Origin: an uncultured Lachnospiraceae bacterium
GTDB taxonomy: Bacteria; Bacillota; Clostridia; Lachnospirales; Lachnospiraceae
Length of the DNA stretch: 8,007 nt
NCBI GenBank assembly: GCA_934338765.1
Contig: CAKRHL010000091.1
Coordinates: 1 to 8,007, forward strand
Reading direction: 5' to 3'
A program made the translations under genes and the position numbers. Shown piece after piece: positions 1 through 6,888 of the stretch. Below the pieces are notes generated by a model, which was not told where the DNA came from, did no database searches, and worked only from the letters and a program-made list of their open reading frames with translations. Numbering within the stretch: position 1 is the stretch's first letter; each line of letters opens with the position of its first letter.

Positions 1-60
1 CTGTCCAACTTCTCTCCCCCCGCTGCCATACTGTCTGCTGATAGTAATTACTTTATTCAT
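1..60 (-). CDS. Cytidylate kinase-like protein, N-terminal fragment (gene runs off the window)
   Basis: Only the first 20 codons are visible, from an ATG at 60-58 to the window edge. The peptide begins MNKVITISRQYGSGG and continues REVGQ. This is the characteristic opening of the cytidylate kinase-like (AAA_26) family: a first beta strand (VITISR) followed by a glycine-rich P-loop, here G12-S-G-G-R-E-V-G19, that binds the nucleotide phosphates. Proteins of this family in Clostridia are cytoplasmic, usually about 200 residues, and are often annotated only as cytidylate kinase-like; their substrate is mostly unproven, so I do not call it cmk. A GGGGG ribosome binding site lies 7 bases before the ATG, and a good promoter lies upstream (128-156). 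Family assignment is fairly secure despite the short length; the function of this member is not. Confidence 0.75.
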   Translation of the reverse strand, partial: MNKVITISRQYGSGGREVGQ

Positions 61-78
61 ATCAAGACCCCCTTTTGT

Positions 79-99
79 TCCGCTCCAACCCGTTGCGGA
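79..99 (-). other. Small hairpin in the leader of the cytidylate kinase-like gene
   Basis: Read on the minus strand, TCCGC and GCGGA can pair across an 11-base loop, and AAC/GTT inside the loop can pair further. It sits between the predicted transcription start and the ribosome binding site. No T-run follows, so it is not an intrinsic terminator. It may be incidental or may affect translation or mRNA stability. Confidence 0.25.
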
Positions 100-127
100 T
101 TGCATAAAATGTTTTACATCTATTTTC

Positions 128-156
128 AGTATACACCTTTTTGGTTATTTTCACAA
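128..156 (-). promoter_or_regulatory. Sigma-A type promoter of the cytidylate kinase-like gene
   Basis: On the minus strand TTGTGA (156-151) and TATACT (133-128) are separated by exactly 17 bases, close to the TTGACA/TATAAT consensus. Long A/T runs directly upstream (about 157-185) could serve as an UP element. The predicted start near 121 gives a leader of about 60 bases before the ATG at 60. Confidence 0.65.
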
Positions 157-313
157 GGATTTTAATATATTTTTATATTTTTTTGTGAAATATCTCTAAT
201 AATTTTATTGTAATTTGGGAATATTTTCTATACTACATTTTTATTTTGTTGGGTTTATTATCCAGAAACCGCTTTATAATTGTAATTGGATTTCCACTAT
301 TTTCCCAGAGATG
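157..313. other. AT-rich intergenic spacer without a gene
   Basis: Together with the flanking sites this is part of a 387-base gap between fabV and the cytidylate kinase-like gene. It is very AT-rich and holds no reading frame with a ribosome binding site on either strand. An 8-base inverted repeat (TTTCACAA at 149-156, TTGTGAAA at 183-190) borders its promoter-proximal end. I see no RNA gene in it. Confidence 0.5.
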
Positions 314-363
314 AAAAAATGTATGTATGATTGTTTCTGTAACGAAACATCTCATACATACAT
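314..363 (-). terminator. Intrinsic terminator of fabV
   Basis: Positions 319-330 and 352-363 form a perfect 12-base inverted repeat (ATGTATGTATGA and its complement). A second nested stem lies at 332-337/344-349 (TGTTTC/GAAACA) around a six-base loop. Reading in the minus direction, the stem is followed by five further T residues (318-314). The stem is low in GC but long. It lies 85 bases after the fabV stop codon and before the next gene's promoter, which fits a terminator. In the plus direction no T-run follows. Confidence 0.65.
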
Positions 364-447
364 CCTGTTAAATTTTATTCCGTTTTCCTTATAATAAATA
401 ATGACGTGTCGCAAATCCATAATCAAAATAATTGCACGATTATTTCT

Positions 448-1635
448 CTACTCTGCCGCAATGCTTGGAATCTGTACATCTGCGTCCACATCGGCACTGT
501 AATCCACACCGTCGATCCGGAATCCAAAAATCTCATAGAACTCCTGCCAGTATCCCTCCAGATCAGTAACCTCCTCGAGATTGTCCTGATCGATCTTCTG
601 CCAGATCTCAGCCACTGCCTCCTGTACCTTTGGCTCCATCTCCCAATCGTCCATACGGATCAGGCGGTTCTCATCCGTCACAACAGCTCCGCCATTGCAG
701 AGACGGTCATGGATCATACGATACATCTGCTCAATACAGCCCTCCTGCACCTTCTGCTCCTTCATGACCTTAAACAGGATCGCCAGATAAAGAGGCACGA
801 TCGGAATCGCCGCACTGGACTGTGTTACCACTGCCTTATTCACAGAAACATATGCCTCAACCCCGTCAATCTCTGCCTGGATCTTGTCTGCTGAAGCATA
901 AAGATCCTTCTTTGCCTGTCCGATAGAGCCTTCCTTGTAGATTGGATAGGTCAGCTCCGGTCCAATATAAGAATATGCCACGGTCTTTGCACCATCCGCA
1001 AGAACGCCAGCCTCCTTCAATGCTTTGATCCAGAGTATCCAGTCCTCACCCCCCATAACCTTGATGGTGTTCCGGATCTCCTCGTCTGTCGCCGGCTCAA
1101 TTGTTGCTTCCATGAGCTGATTGTTTCTCAGATCAATGGTGCGATTGGTATAGGACTCTCCTGTGGTCTTGAGAACAGACTTGTAGGTCACTCCATCCGG
1201 TGCCGTTCTACGCGGTGCCGCAATACTGTAGATCACCATATCCACCTGACCAAGATCCTTTTTAATAGTCTCAATGGTCTGCTCCTTCATCTCTGCCGAA
1301 TATGCATCTCCGTTCAGAGTCTTTGCATACAGACCGTCTGCTGTGGCGATCTCCTCAAATGCTGCCGTGTTGTACCATCCTGCCGTCGCGGTTCTCTTGC
1401 CCTTCGCCGGCTTATCAAAAATAATACCCAGTGTGTCCGCTCCGCAGGAATATGCTGCCGCAATACGGGAGGCAAGTCCATATCCCATGGAACAGCCGAT
1501 CACCAGTACCTTTTTCGGTCCCTCCGTCTTTGGCTGTGCCTTTACATAATCAATCTGTGCCTGCACTGCTGCACGACATCCTGCCGGATGCGCAGTAGTA
1601 CAAATAAACGCTTTTACCTTTGGTTCAATTACCAT
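448..1635 (-). CDS. fabV: Trans-2-enoyl-ACP/CoA reductase, FabV/TER family (395 aa)
   Basis: FabV reduces the trans-2 double bond of enoyl-ACP, the last step of each fatty-acid elongation round, with NAD(P)H. Close relatives (TER) reduce crotonyl-CoA to butyryl-CoA. It is a cytoplasmic monomeric long-chain SDR-like enzyme. The start is characteristic of the family (PKVKAFICTTAHPAGC). A Rossmann loop G47-C-S-M-G51-Y-G53 is followed by FDKP at 73-76, where the acidic residue at the end of beta strand 2 suggests NADH preference. The catalytic Tyr-x8-Lys pair is Y233 and K242. Other conserved blocks are KVMGGEDW (192-199) and AYSYIGPE (220-227). Length matches the usual 395-400. An in-frame ATG five codons earlier (1650) is possible, but GGAGG at 1648-1644 overlaps it and sits 8 bases before the ATG at 1635, so 1635 is chosen. 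The gene follows tRNA-Gly on the same strand. Whether ACP- or CoA-thioesters are the main substrate cannot be read from sequence. Confidence 0.95.
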   Translation of the reverse strand: MVIEPKVKAFICTTAHPAGCRAAVQAQIDYVKAQPKTEGPKKVLVIGCSMGYGLASRIAAAYSCGADTLGIIFDKPAKGKRTATAGWYNTAAFEEIATADGLYAKTLNGDAYSAEMKEQTIETIKKDLGQVDMVIYSIAAPRRTAPDGVTYKSVLKTTGESYTNRTIDLRNNQLMEATIEPATDEEIRNTIKVMGGEDWILWIKALKEAGVLADGAKTVAYSYIGPELTYPIYKEGSIGQAKKDLYASADKIQAEIDGVEAYVSVNKAVVTQSSAAIPIVPLYLAILFKVMKEQKVQEGCIEQMYRMIHDRLCNGGAVVTDENRLIRMDDWEMEPKVQEAVAEIWQKIDQDNLEEVTDLEGYWQEFYEIFGFRIDGVDYSADVDADVQIPSIAAE

Positions 1636-1643
1636 GAAATAAT

Positions 1644-1648
1644 CCTCC
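1644..1648 (-). promoter_or_regulatory. Ribosome binding site that fixes the fabV start
   Basis: Minus-strand GGAGG ends 8 bases before the ATG at 1635-1633. The upstream in-frame ATG at 1650-1648 overlaps this Shine-Dalgarno sequence and has no comparable site of its own, so the shorter 395-residue protein is the better model. The N-terminus then aligns with the family start. Confidence 0.85.
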
Positions 1649-1655
1649 ATTCATT

Positions 1656-1690
1656 AAAGAAAAATCGCAGAACTCATAAGAATCCTGCGA
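1656..1690 (-). terminator. Terminator-like hairpin between tRNA-Gly and fabV
   Basis: On the minus strand TCGCAG (1690-1685) pairs with CTGCGA (1670-1665). The stem continues with five more pairs, two of them G-T wobbles, to a TTAT tetraloop. TTTTTCTTT (1664-1656) follows directly. This is the layout of a rho-independent terminator. It sits just 10 bases after the tRNA and about 20 bases before the fabV start, so it could terminate most tRNA transcripts while letting some read into fabV. Confidence 0.7.
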
Positions 1691-1699
1691 ATCGTTACA

Positions 1700-1770
1700 A
1701 GCAGGATACGGGAGTCGAACCCGCCTCCTCAGCTTGGGAAGCTGATATACTACCGATGTACTAATCCTGC
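1700..1770 (-). tRNA. tRNA-Gly with anticodon CCC
   Basis: The minus strand folds as a complete cloverleaf. The acceptor is GCAGGAT/ATCCTGC. The D arm is GTAC/GTAT with a GG-containing loop, and the anticodon stem is TCAGC/GCTGA around TTCCCAA. The T arm is GCGGG/CCCGT around TTCGACT. The anticodon is CCC, which reads the glycine codon GGG. The discriminator base is T (complement of 1700), as is usual for bacterial tRNA-Gly. The variable loop is four bases and total length is 71. The 3' CCA is not encoded and must be added by the CCA-adding enzyme. A consensus promoter lies 30 bases upstream and a terminator-like hairpin 10 bases downstream. Confidence 0.95.
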
Positions 1771-1799
1771 ACAGAAGCATCTAGCTGCTGCTCCTTTTT

Positions 1800-1828
1800 A
1801 TTTTATACATTATGCCTGTGTTTGTCAA
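1800..1828 (-). promoter_or_regulatory. Consensus promoter of tRNA-Gly (and probably fabV)
   Basis: On the minus strand a perfect TTGACA -35 box (1828-1823) and TAAAAT -10 box (1805-1800) are separated by 17 bases. The predicted start near 1793 lies about 22 bases before the tRNA 5' end. No convincing separate promoter lies between the tRNA and fabV, so this one probably also supplies fabV by read-through. Confidence 0.8.
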
Positions 1829-1875
1829 ATAATGTTTCTACATTTTCTCGCTAGCCTCGCCATATCTCGTCTTTA

Positions 1876-4800
1876 TTATATGCCGTTTTCAATGGATATC
1901 CTGCTGCCCTCCTTTGTCTTCTTTACCTTGATCTGCTGCGGGATATTCTCCATAAGCTCCTCTCTGTGGCTGATGATCCCCACCAGCTTATTGGCATCAG
2001 AAAGTCCCGTCAGGCACTCCAAAGCATTGTCCATGGATCTGCGATCCAGCGTTCCAAAACCTTCGTCCACAAACAGGGCATCCATCTGAATCCCTCCCAG
2101 GTTTGAGGACACCGTATCCGACAGTCCCAGTGCCAGACTGAGAGATGCCTTAAAACTTTCTCCTCCGGACAGATTTCCCACCGGCCGGCGGTGACCGGTA
2201 TAATTATCAAGCACCTCCAGATCCAGAAAATTGTTACTTTTCTTTCCCACGGTATCCTGCCGGTAAAGCTCATACTGACCATCACTCATCGGAAGCAGAC
2301 GACGGTTTGCCGCAGCAATGATCCCGTCAAACCCGGCCGCCTGAATATACTGCTCCAACGTGATCTTCCCGTTTCCGGTCATACCCTTTACCAGATTGTA
2401 TAATGTCCGGCAGTGATCATATTCCTTCCCGGCCTTCTCCAGTGTTTCCTTCTGTGCTGCGATATTGTCATGCTTCTCCGTATTGATGCGGATCCGGTTT
2501 TCAACAGCATTGACATGCCTGCGCAGAAGCTCCACCCCATCTGCCTTCTCACGGCATATACCTTCCAACGTATCCATATCGATATATTCTTTTCCGTCGG
2601 CATCTTTCTGTGCCTGCTCCAGCTGGACCTGATTTGTTTTTACATCCTGCTCATATGTCCTTACAATTTCTTCTGTGTCCGAAATCGCGGACTCATCTGT
2701 CTTATAAGAAAGCATTTCTTCTACCGAAGTAAATTTCTGCTCCTTAACAGCAAGTTCCATTTTCTCTTTCCATTCTTTTTCGTCCGCCTGCTGATCCCGC
2801 TGTGTCTCCTGCTGTGTAGTCAGTGCTGACTGCAGTGATGTCACCTCGTCATCTGCCTGCTTTTTGGTCTGCTCTGCCTGTGTGATCGCATCTGTAATGT
2901 CTGCCACGGTCCGAAGCATTTTTTTCATTTCTGCTTCTGCCGTCTCCCAATTTTCAAACGGCAGCTCCTCCATGGTCTTTAAAGTAGCGGTTGTTTCCGA
3001 TACAGCCGACATTGTCTTCTGTCTGTTCCGCGTCAGTTGCTCTCCGGCTTCCCTAAGCTGTTCCGTCTTCTCTCCCTGTGCTTTCTCCAGAGACTGCTGA
3101 AGCTTCTCCAGCTCCGTACAGGTTTTTGCCAGTGCCTCCTGTTTCTGCCGGTTTTCCTTATTCTTCTCCTTGACAATATCCTGCGCACCACAGAGCTGGC
3201 GCATCAATGCCTCTGTGTCTTCTTCCGGCTGAATATCCAGCAAAGGATTTTTCAGGCATTTCACAATCTGTTTCCAAAGCTGTTCCTCAGTGCCCTGCAA
3301 CATTGTTTTGGCTTTTTCCGCCTCTGTATTGGCAGACTGCTTCTTTTGTTGAAGCTCCTCTTCTCTCTTTTGCAGCTTTTTGAATTCCTCCTCTGTAACA
3401 GACTGTTCCGGCAGCTTTGCCGGCTCCGGATGATGCGTGGAACCACATACCGGACATTTCTCTCCATCCTTCAGATTCTCTGCCAGAATCCCGGCGCGAC
3501 AGTTTTCCAAAATCCTCTCTGCTTCTTCCCGCTGCTCATGCGCCTCATCATATTTCTGACGTGCTGCCAGAAACATGTCCTGTTTTTGGGACAGACTTTT
3601 CCGTGCCTCCTCCAGTCCCGGAAGCTGCTGTTCCACTATGTCCGCAATCTCGTTCTGAAGCCCGTCCAGCTTTTCGCCTTCATTCCGGGCCTGCGTCAGC
3701 TCCGCCGGTGCTTCCTTATCTGTATTGATCTGACCCTTCCATGTCCGGATCTGCCCTGCCAGTTCCTGCTCCTGCCACTTCAACGCAGCCTCATCCTGTT
3801 CCTGCTGTGTCTGCTCCTGCTGCAGCTTTGTCAATACTGACAGCAGCTGATCTCTCTGCTGATATTTGGCTTCCTGATCTTTGATCTTGTCCGCCCTCTT
3901 TTGCAGCTCCTCTGCTTCCGGGCGTTTCTGCTGCATCTTCTCCAGCTCTGCTTTGCACTGCTGCGCCTTCTCCCCGGCAGCCTCCAGCTTTTCGGTCTTT
4001 GACCTGATCTGCTCCCGGGTCTGGCAGATGTCCTGCTCCTTTGCCTTCCAGGAAGCATATACCGGATATACCTCTCTGGTCGCAGCTTTCTGCTGTGCAA
4101 GACGTTCTTTTATTGCTTTAATCTCCTCCCTGCGGTCTTCAAGCTCCTGATGCTTTCCCTGCAGACCCTTCCATCTGGCAATAAAATCATTATTTATTTT
4201 TGCCGTAGCCAGAGAGGCCTGACATTTCTTCAGCTCCTTTTCCGCCTCTGTTAATATTTCCTTTTCTTCTTTATATCTGATGGCGTCCGATGCATTGATC
4301 CGATCTAACAGCTCCAGCATCTCATCAATATTCCATGCACTGCCGGCCTCTCTCGCTCTTTCCTGCAGTTCGGAAAGCTCCTGCGCCAGACTACCTTTCT
4401 CTGCGGACTCCTCTTCCTTTTCAGCCACAGCATCCCCAAAATACTGGATAATACTGTTTTCTGCTGTATTCTTTATGCCAAGGCTGTGATTCATACGGTC
4501 CTTCAGCTTATATTCAATGTTCTTATAAGGATCCGTCATAAAAATAGTGCGGAGAATCTCTGTTCTCTGTTCCGTCTTTGCATTGAGCAGTTCCCAGAAC
4601 TCTCCCTGCGCGATCATCGCGATCTGCTTAAACTGCTTATCGTTAATATGCAACAGATCCTCCACAGCGTTATTTACCTGCTTCACACCCTCGATGGGTG
4701 GCTGTCCCTGTTCCTGAAAAACTGCCCTTTCGTTTTCCGTGATCACGCCTGTGCCACGCTTTTTGGGTCTTTCGTAAGCCGGCTGACGTTTTACATGGTA

Positions 4801-5070
4801 TTCCTTTCCCTGATGAGAAAAATAAAAATCCACGTAGCTTTCAACACCCTCCCCGGCATATTCACTTCTTAAGTTTTTCGTATCTCTATATGTTCCACTG
4901 GTGGTTCCGTAAAGAGCAAAGCATATCGCATCAAATATCGTAGTCTTTCCTGCACCGGTATCTCCGGAGATCAGAAAAAGCCCCTTCTCCTCAAATTGTC
5001 CGAAATCAATCTCCGGCATTTTTTCACCGTAAGGGCCAAACCCACTGATCAATAATTTAATCGGCTTCAT
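1876..5070 (-). CDS. sbcC: Exonuclease subunit SbcC, Rad50-like SMC ATPase (1064 aa)
   Basis: SbcC is the ATPase of the SbcCD complex. With SbcD it opens and trims hairpins, palindromes and protein-blocked double-strand ends in DNA repair. The N-terminal ATPase lobe carries Walker A GDTGAGKTT (36-44). Two long coiled-coil arms rich in Glu, Gln and Lys (about 200-535 and 555-880) flank a zinc hook with C539-P-V-C542, where two SbcC molecules dimerise through zinc. The C-terminal lobe has the ABC signature LSGGES (967-972), then Walker B ending in D1002-E1003 with the D-loop GTLD (1006-1009). Length is close to the E. coli protein, and all key residues are present. Its ATG (5070-5068) lies inside the end of sbcD, a 14-base overlap that implies one mRNA and coupled translation. 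The stop is TAA at 1878-1876. I see no convincing terminator after it; the next element is the tRNA promoter. Confidence 0.97.
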   Translation of the reverse strand: MKPIKLLISGFGPYGEKMPEIDFGQFEEKGLFLISGDTGAGKTTIFDAICFALYGTTSGTYRDTKNLRSEYAGEGVESYVDFYFSHQGKEYHVKRQPAYERPKKRGTGVITENERAVFQEQGQPPIEGVKQVNNAVEDLLHINDKQFKQIAMIAQGEFWELLNAKTEQRTEILRTIFMTDPYKNIEYKLKDRMNHSLGIKNTAENSIIQYFGDAVAEKEEESAEKGSLAQELSELQERAREAGSAWNIDEMLELLDRINASDAIRYKEEKEILTEAEKELKKCQASLATAKINNDFIARWKGLQGKHQELEDRREEIKAIKERLAQQKAATREVYPVYASWKAKEQDICQTREQIRSKTEKLEAAGEKAQQCKAELEKMQQKRPEAEELQKRADKIKDQEAKYQQRDQLLSVLTKLQQEQTQQEQDEAALKWQEQELAGQIRTWKGQINTDKEAPAELTQARNEGEKLDGLQNEIADIVEQQLPGLEEARKSLSQKQDMFLAARQKYDEAHEQREEAERILENCRAGILAENLKDGEKCPVCGSTHHPEPAKLPEQSVTEEEFKKLQKREEELQQKKQSANTEAEKAKTMLQGTEEQLWKQIVKCLKNPLLDIQPEEDTEALMRQLCGAQDIVKEKNKENRQKQEALAKTCTELEKLQQSLEKAQGEKTEQLREAGEQLTRNRQKTMSAVSETTATLKTMEELPFENWETAEAEMKKMLRTVADITDAITQAEQTKKQADDEVTSLQSALTTQQETQRDQQADEKEWKEKMELAVKEQKFTSVEEMLSYKTDESAISDTEEIVRTYEQDVKTNQVQLEQAQKDADGKEYIDMDTLEGICREKADGVELLRRHVNAVENRIRINTEKHDNIAAQKETLEKAGKEYDHCRTLYNLVKGMTGNGKITLEQYIQAAGFDGIIAAANRRLLPMSDGQYELYRQDTVGKKSNNFLDLEVLDNYTGHRRPVGNLSGGESFKASLSLALGLSDTVSSNLGGIQMDALFVDEGFGTLDRRSMDNALECLTGLSDANKLVGIISHREELMENIPQQIKVKKTKEGSRISIENGI

Positions 5071-6214
5071 CCATCACACCTGCCTCTCTTGCCACCATCC
5101 GCATAATATCCATCTCTTCCTCACTGATCTCACATCCATAAATCTTACTGTAAAAATCCGTGATCAGCTCCTCAAAGGATCTGTTTTCTGCAATTTTGGA
5201 AATATCAACCTGTTCCAGCTCCTTCGTATGGGAATTGTCATAATCAATCTTAACAGTATTGGGATAAATCTGCTGGAAAATCCCCATGGCATCATTTACG
5301 ATATCTTCATCCGTCAGTGTTGCATAGATGAAATCCTCTGTGTCCGTTACATTTTCTTTTTTCAGAAGCTGCTTAAGCTCTCCTTTTATATGACGCATGT
5401 CCCGCACAGGCTTCAAAGGGATCAGCTCAATGGATGTCTTTCCCTTCTCCTCCATAGTGATCACAGGCACTGACTTGTCATTCGCCACCTCACTCAGGGA
5501 ATATTTCAACGGAGATCCGGAATACCGCACCTCCTCCCTTCCTATTTTTTGAGGAGAATGAATATGACCCAGCGCCACATAATCAAAATCTTTAAAACAG
5601 TCGTAACCGATCTTTTCCACCAGACCGACACTCTGTACACCCACGCCCTCGGATCCACTGATCACAGGATCCTCCGAGCTTCCGGTCACAAACTGGTGGG
5701 CCACGATCACATTGCGCCGCGTTGCGTCAACCTGTGCCTGCTCCAAAACTGCTCTCACCGCATCATCATAATTTTCGATCTTTGCATCCGGCAGGAAATG
5801 CTTTACCTGAGACGCTTTTACAAAGGGAAGAAGATAAACGTCTATCTCTCCGTAATCATCCGTTACTGTTTTTTTATACAACGTTCCCTCGTATTTTGCT
5901 GAAATATAGATCCGGTTCTTTTCAAAAAGATCACTTCCATAATGCAGACGTTCATCCGAATCATGATTTCCACTGATCACAAATGTCATAATGCCTGCTT
6001 CCGCAAGGCTGCTTAGAAAATAGTCCAACAGCTTTGTCGCCGCTTCACTTGGAACCGCTCTGTCATATACGTCCCCTGCGATCAGTACCCCATCAATGGA
6101 CTGATTTTTTACGATTTCCAATATCTGATCTAATATAAATTTCTGATCTCTGATCAGATCAAAGTCCCCCAAAGACTTTCCCAAATGCAGGTCTCCTAAA
6201 TGCAAAAATTTCAT
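5057..6214 (-). CDS. sbcD: Exonuclease subunit SbcD, Mre11-like metallophosphoesterase (385 aa)
   Basis: SbcD is the nuclease of the SbcCD complex: a manganese-dependent 3'-5' exonuclease and hairpin endonuclease gated by SbcC ATP hydrolysis. The calcineurin-like phosphoesterase motifs are all present: GDLH with D8 and H10, GDVYDR with D48, GNHD with N83 and H84, an AH pair with H173, and GHIH with H217 and H219. These form the two-metal site. The C-terminal third (about 270-385) would hold the capping and SbcC-binding parts. Length is normal for Gram-positive SbcD. AAGGAG lies 10 bases before the ATG at 6214. It is the first gene of an sbcD-sbcC pair, 36 bases after a strong terminator. I could not find a good promoter in that short gap. 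Confidence 0.97.
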   Translation of the reverse strand: MKFLHLGDLHLGKSLGDFDLIRDQKFILDQILEIVKNQSIDGVLIAGDVYDRAVPSEAATKLLDYFLSSLAEAGIMTFVISGNHDSDERLHYGSDLFEKNRIYISAKYEGTLYKKTVTDDYGEIDVYLLPFVKASQVKHFLPDAKIENYDDAVRAVLEQAQVDATRRNVIVAHQFVTGSSEDPVISGSEGVGVQSVGLVEKIGYDCFKDFDYVALGHIHSPQKIGREEVRYSGSPLKYSLSEVANDKSVPVITMEEKGKTSIELIPLKPVRDMRHIKGELKQLLKKENVTDTEDFIYATLTDEDIVNDAMGIFQQIYPNTVKIDYDNSHTKELEQVDISKIAENRSFEELITDFYSKIYGCEISEEEMDIMRMVAREAGVMDEAD

Positions 6215-6245
6215 ACTCTTGTTTCTCCTTTTTTATCGTAAATTT

Positions 6246-6282
6246 AAAAACCCCTGTGGGAGTTATAAAACTCTCACAGGGG
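6246..6282 (-). terminator. Strong intrinsic terminator of hsp20
   Basis: On the minus strand CCCCTGTG (6282-6275) pairs with CACAGGGG (6258-6251). After one mismatch, GAGTT/AACTC adds five pairs around a four-base loop. TTTTT (6250-6246) follows, then AAATTT. It begins about 50 bases after the hsp20 stop and lies before sbcD, so it separates the two transcription units. There is no T-run in the plus direction. Confidence 0.9.
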
Positions 6283-6333
6283 CACACATATGAAAGCGAT
6301 GGTTTATTATTAACTTGCACTTATTGTCAGTTA

Positions 6334-6777
6334 TTATCCCTCAATGGCTATGGTCTTTGTCTGCTCGACTGCAGGCTGTGGATCTTTCTTTGGAACAGAG
6401 ATCTTCAGGATACCATCCTCAAACTTCGCTTTAATATCCTCCTCTGTCACATCCTCACCTACATAAAAGCTACGGCTGCAGCTTCCATAATATCTCTCAC
6501 GGCGCAGGTACTTACCACTCTTCTCATCCTTTTCGCCGTCCTCAGATTTCTTCTCAGCACTGATGGTCATATAACCATCCTTAAGCTCGGCCTTTACATC
6601 TTCCTTCTTATAACCCGGCAGATCAATATCAAGCTCATAACCGTCATCTGTCTCTTTCACATCGGTCTTCATGGCACTTGGTGTCGGGTTTGCATAATGA
6701 ATCACATTCATTGGTCTTGCGAAATCATCAAAAAAGTCATCAAATAAATTTTCTCCAAAAATACTAGGCATCAACAT
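6334..6777 (-). CDS. Small heat-shock protein, Hsp20/alpha-crystallin family (147 aa)
   Basis: This is an ATP-independent holdase chaperone that binds unfolding proteins in the cytoplasm and passes them to DnaK/ClpB-type refolding systems. It has a short Phe/Asp-rich N-terminal arm (FGENLFDDFFDDF, 7-19). The alpha-crystallin domain spans about 36-130 and includes the conserved DGILKISVPK strand (121-130). The C-terminal I143-A-I145 is the IxI motif that docks into a neighbouring subunit in the oligomer. Length is typical. GGAGG lies 8 bases before the first ATG (6777); the second ATG, two codons in, would be spaced too far. The gene has a CIRCE operator over its promoter, so HrcA repression released by heat is expected. 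It ends with tandem TAA stops and a strong terminator. Confidence 0.96.
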   Translation of the reverse strand: MLMPSIFGENLFDDFFDDFARPMNVIHYANPTPSAMKTDVKETDDGYELDIDLPGYKKEDVKAELKDGYMTISAEKKSEDGEKDEKSGKYLRRERYYGSCSRSFYVGEDVTEEDIKAKFEDGILKISVPKKDPQPAVEQTKTIAIEG

Positions 6778-6785
6778 AAGTCATT

Positions 6786-6790
6786 CCTCC
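6786..6790 (-). promoter_or_regulatory. hsp20 ribosome binding site
   Basis: Minus-strand GGAGG sits 8 bases before the ATG at 6777-6775. It is noted because an upstream leader segment (6831-6838) can pair with it in seven of eight positions, a possible temperature-sensitive block on translation. Confidence 0.8.
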
Positions 6791-6835
6791 TTCAATCAAA
6801 CCTTATTGAACTGTTCTTCTCAGAGCAAGTAGGAT

Positions 6836-6859
6836 GAAGTCCCGGTCATTTCTGACTTC
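6836..6859 (-). other. Hairpin in the hsp20 leader
   Basis: GAAGTC (6859-6854) can pair with GACTTC (6841-6836) on the minus strand around a 12-base loop. It lies in the predicted leader of about 105 bases. It shares bases with the segment that could pair with the ribosome binding site, so the two structures would compete. No T-run follows. Confidence 0.35.
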
Positions 6860-6888
6860 CTATTACCTCTTCCCTTGTTCTGTAGAAT

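Noticed and set aside
149..190. Canonical Rex operator
   Set aside because: The half-sites resemble Rex, but the 26-base gap is far larger than the short spacer of known Rex boxes; reported only as an unassigned inverted repeat.
204..235. Plus-strand promoter TTGTAA/TATACT in the AT-rich spacer
   Set aside because: The gap between the boxes is about 15 bases, too short, and no plus-strand gene or RNA follows.
406..894. Plus-strand open frame covering the end of fabV and its 3' spacer
   Set aside because: It is antisense to a well-supported enzyme. It has no ribosome binding site or recognisable family, and its composition fits a shadow frame.
1656..1690. T-box or other tRNA-sensing riboswitch before fabV
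   Set aside because: There is no T-box core sequence or specifier loop, and the space between the tRNA and fabV is only about 65 bases; a plain terminator-like hairpin explains it.
1831..1844. Hairpin AATGT/ACATT after sbcC as a possible sbcC terminator
   Set aside because: The stem is only five AT-rich pairs and in the minus direction it runs into the tRNA -35 box rather than a T-run.
3037..3840. A 267-codon open frame on the plus strand inside sbcC
   Set aside because: It is rich in Leu, Cys and Phe in the way typical of the antisense of a Gln/Glu/Lys coiled-coil gene. The opposite strand encodes an intact SbcC, and no ribosome binding site or known domain supports it.
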